In this document: piece by piece, positions 31,642 through 39,833 of the stretch | Position numbering within the stretch: the stretch's first letter is position 1 | How the letters are laid out: each line of letters starts with the position of its first letter | NCBI GenBank assembly: GCA_012845835.1 | Contig: JABAKD010000023.1 | Coordinates: 19,702,691-19,766,690 of the forward strand | Source of the DNA: Undaria pinnatifida | Taxonomy: Eukaryota > Sar > Phaeophyceae > Laminariales > Alariaceae | Direction: 5' to 3' | DNA: 64,000 nucleotides | The notes under the pieces: model-generated | What the model saw: only the letters and a program-made list of their open reading frames with translations | What the model was told of the DNA's origin: nothing | The model's database searches: none | Made by a program: the position numbers and the translations under genes

Positions 31642-32115
31642 TTTTTACTACCTGGTCCACCAGGTACATCTTATTTGCCCACAGACAGTCAGATGTTGGA
31701 TGTTGGGGTTTCGTTCTTGCGCCACTCCCTCAGGCACTTCCCGGAGGGGAACCTTGTACCCATTATACCTGCATGAATATATTTAGCAATAGCAGCAACA
31801 GCAGTAGTATCGCAATGCTACACTGGGGGTACTCCACTGTTGTGCAATGATCCGCAACGCAGGCAGTATCTGGGCGTATCATATACTCGCAGACCAGTCA
31901 ACGTACAATCGATCGTGCCGGTGTATCATTCGTACTCGTATCCTCTTGTATCGATAACTGCCAACAGACGTGCGGACAGCACGGGATGTACTGTTGTACT
32001 GCATGCTGTTTCTACGCTACATATGGGGAACGTCACACGTCAAAGACATGCCGGGTACATGAGTTGACGGCACTCTTGCCCCTTGACGGACAGCTGTCGA
32101 GGACTTACACACCCA

Positions 32116-32391
32116 TTATAAAAACTGACGTAGTCCAAAAAAACCTTGACGGGACATCACTACTCTTAGAATGACGATGCAAGTAAAAAATGCTTTGCAT
32201 GCAAATGTAATCAAAGATGCAAAATAATACAGCAAATAACGTACACAATTGTCGGCATTTCGACGACGGTTCAATATACCGACAACCTGCAATTTTCCAG
32301 TAGGCACATCATGCGGCACCATGTTCAGCAGTGAGTCAGCAGCACCATAAACCAAGCAAAATCCAAGCTCAAAGGGCACTACTAGCAACAC
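32116..32391 (-). pseudogene. Hypothetical ORF of the duplication, broken copy
   Basis: The counterpart of 3609-3953. VPFELGFCLVYGAADSLL and HDVPTGKLQVVGILNRRR are retained. A 2-nt length difference ahead of them (GAGCGCAGTACAGG versus GAGCAGTGCAGG) moves the conserved upstream ATG out of frame, and the C-terminus differs. Confidence 0.35.
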
Positions 32392-33289
32392 AAGTTAATC
32401 ATTCCTGTACTGCGCTCATCATGCATAGTTTTCAAGGGGCGTGCTTGTATTTTTATCATTGCCCGGCATACACGTGAAACCGTACCTCAACCCTACCCTC
32501 ATTTTTGCAAGTAATTGATTCACGCGATTTTCGTACTGCTGTACTCTGCTATACTGATGATATAATACAGCATGTATTTATTGCACAGGTGTGTATCATT
32601 TCGGCATTTTCTTTACATCACACAACACACGTCTCCGGCTCTTCTCGATCTGATGCTTAGCACGAGTGCCCGACAAGGTAAACACCAAACAGACACTCTC
32701 CATACTCTTACAAGAATACGCCTACAAGGATAGCTTCAGTGAGTGGAGCTACGAATATGTCAGTCGGTCATACCTTCTCTCTCAGATATCAAAACATCCT
32801 CCACTCTCAATCAATCATAGTCGCGGGAGGATTCACCATTCTCAAATCAATATAAAATCGATCGAAAAACGAAAATAATCAGCAGCAAGCAAAAGCAACG
32901 AAGTCAAAACGTGCCTGGTGCGGGCCTAAAGCCCTTGCTGATGGCCCGTTGTTCTTTTCTCCTTCACCCGCTCTCGCTTTGGGCATCTCCTCCTTTTGCG
33001 TGCATGCTCCGACCCCCAACCGATGGTGCTGACCCTTCCACCAGTGCCCGCCATCGCTCTCTCCCTCTCTCGCTACCTCGGGGGCCACCTTCCCCCCATC
33101 GACCACAACCACCTGCGGACGTACGGGTGTTTAAGCAGTCAAGACAAAGAGCTTTTCTGCCAGCACGCGTTTAGCCCCGCCCTCGCATTCTCCACCTCCT
33201 CTCCTCCCGCACCTGCCGGTGCTGTAACACTCTTGTTTCCTCCTCTGCTTCCAGCGCGAAGCAGACCTTCGGCCCCATGCCTTAGTCTG

Positions 33290-33720
33290 CGCTGCTGTTG
33301 CTGCTGGGGCCACTGCACCTCGCGTCGGTCAAAACTTAACAATTTTCCTGCGGTTGCAGCCTCTGCTGCTGGTCGTCCTGACGACGTGCCTGCGCTTCAT
33401 CGTCGGGCCAGGTGCAGCAATCCCCTGACTGCTGCTGCCTTTCTTGCCGATGGAGCTGCTGGGCCTGTTGTTGCTGCTGCCCCGCAGCGCGTTCGCCCCA
33501 AGTACCGCGCGCACCTTGCTGCTGCGGTTGTTTGGGCGGCATTTATTTGTCGTTGCAGGTGCAGCAATCCTCTGACTGCTGCTCTCCCTGCAGGCGGGGC
33601 GACTGAGGCAGCTGCTGCCTCTGCAACAACTGCTTCTCTCCAGCGCCCACGCCACCAGCGGCATGCAGATCTATCAGCTTCGGCTCATGTTTGGCTTTGC
33701 TGGGACCGCGAAGTTGCTGC
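33290..33720 (-). repeat. CAG/CTG-rich tract, poly-Gln on the minus strand
   Basis: The minus frame at 33776-33336, with one TAA at 33543-33545, reads Gln-rich (PKQPQQQGARG, QQQQQAQQLHRQERQQQ). The plus strand reads Cys/Leu-rich. It is an impure repeat absent in this form from copy 1. It could be the 3' part of the coiled-coil gene's transcript, but that frame is closed by stops. Confidence 0.5.
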
Positions 33721-33792
33721 CGAGGCGAAACATTCTTACTCTCCTTTTCTCTCTCTCTTCTCTCCCTCTCTCTCACCTTTCTCTCTCATCTC

Positions 33793-34104
33793 TCACGCTC
33801 TCTCTCTCTCATCTCTCGCTCTCTTATTCTTGAACAAAACCACTCTTTCGTCCATTTTACGCACCACATTAGCTTGAAGCTCGTGCTCCTCGCGGAGAAG
33901 TCGTAATGCGTCATGCATCATCGACACCCGCCAGGACCAAAACGTAGTCAGGACATACATCCCTTCAGCATATGACGCTCGCAGTGCTGCCTCAGCGAGT
34001 CCGACCTCTCTCTCCCGCTTCTGCAACGCTACCTGGATCTCGAGTAGCTTTATTTCCTCTTTTACATAATCTACACTAATGCCAGAATCCCCCGGACCTG
34101 ACAT
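33793..34104 (-). CDS. Conserved small coiled-coil protein, copy 2
   Basis: 103 residues from ATG 34104 (MSGPGDSGISVDYVKEE). It matches the copy-1 protein (5039-5341) over nearly its whole length with mainly conservative changes and no internal indel from the ATG to VVLF. Heptad-like Leu/Ala/Glu pattern through LRASYAEGMYVLTTFWSW. The Arg/Glu-rich tail (NKRARDERERA) lies in a CT-repeat and diverges. Unknown function. Confidence 0.5.
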   Translation of the reverse strand: MSGPGDSGISVDYVKEEIKLLEIQVALQKREREVGLAEAALRASYAEGMYVLTTFWSWRVSMMHDALRLLREEHELQANVVRKMDERVVLFKNKRARDERERA

Positions 34105-34455
34105 GGCTCTTTCCCACCTCTGTAGGCTGGCCTTGGCTGCGCTTACCAATAGAAATCAACGGGCTAACTCTAGTGTGTCGATAGATCTCTTAAAGGTGTA
34201 CACGAAGCTGGCGCGGGAAGGCGTGATGATGACTCAAGACGGTGACACAGAACTCTTTCTCATATTATCCAACCGTCGAGCCTGACTCGGTCTCATATGG
34301 AGCAAAACTACGGGTAACAGCTCATGGCAAATCATGCCGGGAAACATCCGGCCAAACAGTTCCCTTACACCTTATGCATGAATCCCTTACCAACGTATGG
34401 AACCCCCTGATATAAGATGGATCATAACCGTCATGTTCATGAGGACAACCAACAG

Positions 34456-35650
34456 GCACGGACACGAGATAGATGCGGGTGTGCCACCACAGCCAGGCCG
34501 GGAGGGCCCTCTCTCTCGGCTGTGCCGTGGTGGGCTACTACCACTACTACTACTACCACTACTATGTCATGTTGTACTACTCCCTCGTTAAAAAACCCTG
34601 AAAAAAAGACGATCGTTGCCCTCGTGATGATGGTGTGCGTGCGGGTCGTTTGTCTCCGTGTGCCATCCTCCTGCTGTGGTTCTCCATGGCCGCCTCATCG
34701 CCTTAGCTCACTCGGCCCGCTCATTTGCACTTGCTCTCGTTGACACTCAATTACAATCGGTTCCCCTTCTCCCCCGTCCCCAAAAAGCAAAATGCTCCAC
34801 GCAGCTTGCGGTGCTGATCTGAAAAAAAAAAGAATCTCGTTCAGGGAGATTTCAATCCGTCTCTTCCCCGCCCGTCGACGGCCAGTCGCCCTCCTTCTTC
34901 GTCGTCGAAATTAGCCTCCTGCCGGCGCCGTTCCTTCCACGCAAACGAAGACTGTGCCGTAGTGTGGCTCGTGGTGGCGCCTGCCTCCGAGCATCCCGAT
35001 TAAGCATTGCTGCTCCGCCGCTACTACCTGAAAAGACGCGCAAATCGTAGGTGGCCATGCCTAACGCACCACGTACGACCCAAATCTACCGCCACGCCTA
35101 AGCCTCGCGGCCATACGCAGCAGCAAGAAGGTATCACTCCTTGAGGGTGAGTCCTGCCTTACACCCGCCCGAAAGACCCCCCCCACTCGCTGCAAGCCTG
35201 CTAGGGCATGCTTCGCAGCATGCCTTACCGAGGCGGCAAGGGGGAACGGAGTATATATGACCCCTGGATTGATTGGGGTCGCCGCCGGGGAATCTGCCAA
35301 TATTTGGCAGGAAGGAATAGCCTGCCAACACAAAAAACGCCTGCAGAACCTACTCTACAGAACCAGATTTCAATTGATTGCACGAGCTACGGGCTGTGAT
35401 TGCGTCGGTCTCTCAGGGAGAGGAGAGAGACCGCAGGCGGGACCGCGCGCGGCGCAGACACCAGACAACCGACACCACAGACGGCTCCTCAGCACCATGC
35501 TGGTGTGGCGGCTGAGTACGCTTTGGTATGTCTAATTACGGCTCACACAGCCTACAACCACCAGGCTCGTAGGCTCGTCCTCCATATCATAAGAACGGGG
35601 CTCACACAACGCTCTTGCGGAGAAATAAGAACTTCGTAATTTTTACAAGG
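34456..35650. other. No gene recognised; several small inverted repeats
   Basis: Contains a CTACTAC/ACCACT simple repeat (34535-34565) and three short perfect hairpins: GGCATGCT-TCGC-AGCATGCC near 35205, CTGCCAA-TAT-TTGGCAG near 35294, and GGTCTCTC...GAGAGACC near 35408. Minus-strand ORFs at 34852-35058 and 35061-35333 have no recognisable domain. Confidence 0.45.
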
Positions 35651-35973
35651 GCTCCAATCCGCGGGCGGCTGACGCCGCCCCCTACGCTCGCGCAAGGCAA
35701 GGAAGAATGCAACTAAAAACATGTAAAGGGGGCAGAAAGACGAGGCCCATGGTTTGGTGCGAGCAGTGATTTGATAATGCCAAGAGCTGCTTGTGCAGAG
35801 CAAATTGTCCTGTTGTGCTCAGCAGTGCTGTGTGCTTTTGATACCGGTGTTACGTCCTGATCGGCAGTACGGGGGTAATTTTCGTGGGGGAAAAACAAAG
35901 GGCCGTGAAAGATCAAATGCATACATGTAGAAAAGGAAAAAAGAAGAAAAGTAGTACACAACAACACGTATTA
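35651..35973. repeat. Repeat R1, copy 1
   Basis: Direct repeat of 56697-57013, sharing AAGGCAAGGAAGAATGCAAC, GATTTGATAATGCCAAGAGC and GATCGGCAGTACGGGGGTAA. It begins with a GC-rich hairpin (GGGCGGC-TGAC-GCCGCCC) whose stem is kept in the other copy. Confidence 0.85.
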
Positions 35974-36104
35974 TACCCGGTACTGCTCAATGTTCGAAGG
36001 AAAGCACACAGCGCAGCACGACACAGCACCGCAGCGAAGGGCGCGGCATCGCACGGCACGGCTCCGCACTGCTCCGCACGGCGCTACGCTGCGCTGCTGG
36101 GCTA

Positions 36105-36375
36105 TATATAGCCGGAATGATCTGAGCTGGTCGTGCATTGTGATCCAACAGCGTAGTACCTGATGGTATGTACAAACCTGGTGTAGTTGTACCGGTATGT
36201 GCTATAAGCCTCATGGTCTTCTCGTTGGTTCGAATCCCGGCGTAATCGGGGAAAAACAATGATCATGAAAAAAATAGTACATGTCAATGTGACTTTGTGG
36301 TCTTTAGTAGATAGACTGTCCGCTTATCATAGCCTGGTTTTCGTTAGTTGAATCCAGGGGTCATATAAAAAAAAA
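36105..36375 (+). repeat. tRNA-like (SINE-like) segment with B-box
   Basis: GGTTCGAATCC at 36227-36237 is a perfect RNA polymerase III B-box or T-loop. It is followed by a downstream stretch (CGGGGAAAAACAATGATCATG) shared with 56584 onward. A second, degenerate T-arm (TTAGTTGAATCCAGGGG) is near 36338, downstream of TAGTAGATAGACTGTCCGC. No complete cloverleaf can be folded by eye, so this is a tRNA-derived repeat, not a tRNA gene. Confidence 0.45.
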
Positions 36376-36409
36376 AAAAACTCATAAAAAATGGGTAACT
36401 GACAAAACC

Positions 36410-36636
36410 GGGTACACCCAGGTGGTTCCTGAACAAAATCGGGTACCTTTTTTTTCGCAACGGGGTGCGCTTACGTACGTCTGCAACACGCCTCCAAATC
36501 GCCTTCTGGCGCGTACGCGCAGAACCCCAAACCTTTTTTTCAGCGTTCGAACTCTCAAAACAGCGCCAATGACGGCCCCCAAAAAGTGCTCTCGACGGAC
36601 AATCCGATTTTGTTCAGGAACACACCGGGTATACCC
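36410..36636 (+). mobile_element. MITE-like element, copy 1
   Basis: Imperfect terminal inverted repeats of about 38 bp: GGGTACACCCAGGTGGTTCC leading to GAACAAAATCGGGTACC on the left, and the inverse of GGGTATACCCGGTGTGTTCC leading to GAACAAAATCGG on the right. Internal 150 bp includes GGCGTGTTGCAGACGTACG on the minus strand. An inverted copy sits at 56192-56438. Non-coding, 227 bp. No clear target duplication. Confidence 0.65.
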
Positions 36637-36647
36637 CGCCCTGTATT

Positions 36648-37432
36648 GATCTTTAGGTGGCGGTGAGCAGCGTGTGTCAGCCCGTAGCTGGTATACGCTT
36701 ACGTAGGCTCGCTTGCGGATGACCCGATCAAGACACAGCCTATATAGTTTGTAGAGGCTTACGCATACTCACGGTTAAGTGTGCCTGTAGGAGAGCTTCA
36801 AAGAAAAAAAGATGGTTGGCGACCCCGGGCCGATATGTTGATTGATGTTTTAGTTGCTCAGCAGATGAGAGCTGATGGTGAGCAAAGAGGAGTGACCCAG
36901 GTGGGCCTGATCATCACCTGATCGAGACGGTACACCGCCTTAATCTACGGACAGATGTATTCTACGGGTAGTTGTCCCATCTACCTACAGCAACATTTCC
37001 TGAGGCTTGCTCGTGGTCTACCGTGCCTATGGCAACATTCCCTGGTACCTATGGCAACGTTCCCTGAGGTTTACTTCTGGGAGCTAAGCTACGTCAACGT
37101 CCCGACAGTCAACCTAAAATCATATTCCATAAATGTTGCTACCAGGTACGTTGTTTCGCCTCATTTATTTGGTTACACCGCATTGCTCGTACGTACTACT
37201 TGTACATGCGCCAGCTTTTGGATATGACTAACCATTATAAGCTGTTGAGCATCAGATACCCAAGTTTTTACTGCTGAGAGTTCTGCGTGCTAAGTACCGC
37301 ATCGATGAACGACATCTAACAGACTTATTATAGCTGTCTGTTGTACGAACAAGTCGCAATGTATACCAGATGACTCTTAAGTGTTATCAAGTAACGACAT
37401 GATGGTTACTGACAAGTAGCATCTCTAGTACC
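36648..37432. repeat. Repeat R2, copy 1
   Basis: Direct repeat of 54258-55016 (about 780 versus 760 bp), from CTTTAGGTGGCGGTG to GGTTACTGACAAGTAGCATC. Both copies have a plus-strand ORF ending in TCASFWI (36955-37227 here; 54582-54815 there), with FPEVYFWELSYVNVPTVNLK shared. The start regions differ because of a 27-bp length difference. I do not recognise it as a gene. Confidence 0.85.
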
Positions 37433-38349
37433 TCCTCCCTTTAAGTTGACACTTTCTCATTCTGCGTTACATGCTAAAACACTCCATGACAGAAATGCAT
37501 GCAGCAACAGTGATAAATGTTGAGGAAAATGTTTTGCGTAGAGCAAACTCGTCTTGCTAAATACCCGAGGAATGAACACAAAAAAGTGGACACGAAAAAT
37601 CCTGTTCTGACACTATACGTGCTTCTGCATATTTATGCAAGTTAGTTTACTAGCTCACAACATTAGAATCATTAGACGTAAACTATATCCCGGTCCATCA
37701 ATCAACCAAGGAATAGAAGATGTTTGAGGTTGTTTTATACAGTAAATATGTTCATCATTCCGCAACAATCATAGGAGCGAACAGCCTACCAGTGTTCCTG
37801 CCGCCCTCAAACAAAGGAACAAAGGGGCACTGCCAGCGATTTACAGCTGGATAAGACCGCTTATTCTAGAGAGACATCACCTCTCGTGTATCTTAACCTT
37901 CCGTGTGTAATTGTCCAGGTGGCGGGTTTTTTCGGCCGTACATATCCTGAAGTACCGGAGATGGCGTAGTTAAAGTTATGATTCAACTGTCCAGTCGATA
38001 TTACCTATTCGACTTGTAACCTTACTTGGTACCAACTGCGACATTTCGCAATTTCCAAACCGTGCACAACACCAGTTGTTGTCTCTGTTCGCCCCGCACA
38101 ACGAGAACATGCGACACTCTACGTACAGCTTTGGTAAATAAGTAACGAATTTCACACTTCCAGTGGCTTGACCTTGTTGGTGTAGACGTTGTCGGTGTAG
38201 ACGTTGTTGATGTAGACGTCGTTATATGTGCTTGGTTAGTTGTCCGTCGCTTGGGTTTAGAGGGTTAACTTCATCTTGAAGTTGGAGAGGTAGATAGATT
38301 TATTTCTCTCAAAACGTATTGCCGTCATCGGCTCCACCTCGACTGTTAC
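37433..38349. other. No gene recognised
   Basis: Mostly unique sequence, with three 15-bp tandem units (TTGTTGGTGTAGACG and variants) at about 38176-38220. It contains the likely 3' end of the 38350-39534 gene's transcript (minus strand), with no obvious polyadenylation signal. Confidence 0.45.
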
Positions 38350-39534
38350 TTATGCAGTCAGTCTCTGCATCTTGGCCTGGATGCTTATGGGCTCGTCGTT
38401 CAGGATGGAGAGGAAGCTTGAGGTTGGCTTGCGGGTGTACACGAATGCCGGAGATGTCGCCAGTGACTCTTGATCGTCCTGTGTTGATTCCGCAGATCCT
38501 GTCTCGGGGTTTGCCCGTGGCTGTCCTTTTGCTGTTTTGAGCGTGTGAACCTCCGCCTGACGGTCTGTTTCGTTATTGAGATTGGCTCCAAGGCTTGGCT
38601 CAAAAATAGCTGATGTGATTCCGGGTGTAGTGGATATTTTCGATCCGTCGACCCTTGTCTCATCTGATGGTCCGGTAGTCCCAGATGGCGATAATCCAGC
38701 GACTCCAAAGGTCCCATGTGATGCTGTTGTTCCAGCTGATGCTCCGGTGATCCAATATGAAGTTAATCCAGTGATCCCGGATGCAGTTGCTCCGATGTGC
38801 GATGGTGATCCAGATGACGTTGCTCCGAAGATGCCATGCGAAGATGCTTTGGAGATCCCAGCTCCGGTAATTCCTGTTCCAGTGATTCCAGGCGATGCTG
38901 ATCCGTGAAGTGGATGGCGTCTTAGTATGTCGTTGGGGATTTTAATCACCCGGTTGTCCTCCTCCGAGATCCGAAACGGGTCTCTCTCGGTGCAGGTGAA
39001 GTCTACACACGTGGTCGGTGGGGTTGTCCCCGATGCTCCTGTTGAGTGTGTGTTGTCGAAGGTATCCTCGACTCTTGAATTGGGTCTTGTACTGGCGGTC
39101 TCGTGATGCGGTACATCCGGTGCGGCCCCAGTTGAGGCAGAATGTGCGTCCCCGGGCAAAATAGCAGGTGTAATTCCTGTCAAGGACACTCCAACTTCTT
39201 GCGGTAGTGCTGCAGCCCTTGATGACGATTTTTCAATCTCTGGTGATGATGACGCTTCGGCTGTTGTCGATAACGTTTCTTCTTCCAGAAGGTTGTTGTC
39301 GTAGTAGTGTAGCATGACCTGGACTAGCGCACAAAAGCGCTCCGTCTCAGTGACAATGGCTTTCTCGGGCTTGTCCGGGATTTGCGCATGCTGGCGCTCA
39401 GTCTCCGTGACATTAGCCTCTTCAGGCGTGCTGCTTCCGCCTGACGGTGTGCACTCCTCTCGGGTCGCATTATTCCGTCCATACCGCGCTGATACCCTCT
39501 TCAGTTGGGGCGTTGCAGTCGTGGTGTACTCCAT
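38350..39534 (-). CDS. Hypothetical Gly/Ser/Thr-rich repeat protein
   Basis: A clean ATG-initiated 394-codon single-exon frame, one of the few long undamaged ORFs in the window. The N-terminal ~95 residues are charged, with an internal duplication (NVTETERQHA, then IVTETERFCA) and a short hydrophobic patch (CALVQVMLHYYDNN). The middle (ERDPFRISEEDNRVIKIPND) looks folded. Residues ~215-300 are imperfect short repeats of the SPGITGTGITGAGISKASSH type from a degenerate 15-18-bp DNA repeat. There is no signal peptide or known motif. Element D begins 27-30 bp upstream of the ATG, so its promoter is displaced by 13.6 kb or supplied by the LTR. It may be a host gene or a retroelement gag. Confidence 0.5.
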   Translation of the reverse strand: MEYTTTATPQLKRVSARYGRNNATREECTPSGGSSTPEEANVTETERQHAQIPDKPEKAIVTETERFCALVQVMLHYYDNNLLEEETLSTTAEASSSPEIEKSSSRAAALPQEVGVSLTGITPAILPGDAHSASTGAAPDVPHHETASTRPNSRVEDTFDNTHSTGASGTTPPTTCVDFTCTERDPFRISEEDNRVIKIPNDILRRHPLHGSASPGITGTGITGAGISKASSHGIFGATSSGSPSHIGATASGITGLTSYWITGASAGTTASHGTFGVAGLSPSGTTGPSDETRVDGSKISTTPGITSAIFEPSLGANLNNETDRQAEVHTLKTAKGQPRANPETGSAESTQDDQESLATSPAFVYTRKPTSSFLSILNDEPISIQAKMQRLTA

Positions 39535-39560
39535 GGCTATGCTGGAGTTGGTGCAGAATC

Positions 39561-39564
39561 ATAG
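39561..39564. other. Target-site duplication of element D, left (ATAG)
   Basis: ATAG directly before the TG of the left LTR, repeated at 53168-53171 directly after the CA of the right LTR. Confidence 0.8.
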
Positions 39565-39833
39565 TGTTAAGATACGGCCTCGAAAGGCCTGTAGGTATCC
39601 GAATTTGAGATAATTTGGATGGGTTTCGTATGATACGGTTGGCGTTTAATATTCGGGAGAGTAAGGGAGTAGATCGGAGGCACGTGCCTCCGATCTCAGA
39701 AGCTATCCCGGGCTCTGGTGGAAAGGAATAAAGCTACATCTCTACGAAGGAACGGAAGTGAGTACTCTCCGAGGACCTGCTCAATTGGCAGACCTGCAGA
39801 GGGCACTCTGTGTCCCCCACCTTTAATTTAACA
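39565..39833 (+). repeat. LTR of element D (5')
   Basis: Starts TGTTAAGATACGG and ends CTTTAATTTAACA. Contains a perfect 26-bp palindrome at 39671-39696 with CACGTG at its centre, AATAAA at 39727-39732 (candidate polyadenylation signal), and a G/C hairpin near 39800. Homologous LTRs: 52899-53167 and, inverted, 61673-61940. Confidence 0.92.
39671..39696. promoter_or_regulatory. Palindrome with CACGTG core in the D/E LTR
   Basis: AGATCGGAGGCAC followed by its exact reverse complement. It is perfect in this LTR and in the element E LTR (61809-61834), with one mismatch in the 3' LTR (53005-53030, TACGTG). Its place in the U3-like part, upstream of AATAAA, suggests a dimeric transcription-factor site, for example of bHLH or bZIP type. 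The role is inference. Confidence 0.55.

Larger units (their letters stand above)
31763..34455. repeat. Segmental duplication, copy 2 (pairs with 3268-5703)
   Basis: Same order and orientation as copy 1. The insertions relative to copy 1 lie mostly at 33060-33600 (CTG/CAG-rich). It ends at the same CAACCAACA junction as copy 1. Confidence 0.85.

Noticed and set aside
34540-34570. CTACTAC-type array as a possible CRISPR or regulatory array
   Set aside because: Simple trinucleotide repeat without spacers; no CRISPR in a eukaryotic context.
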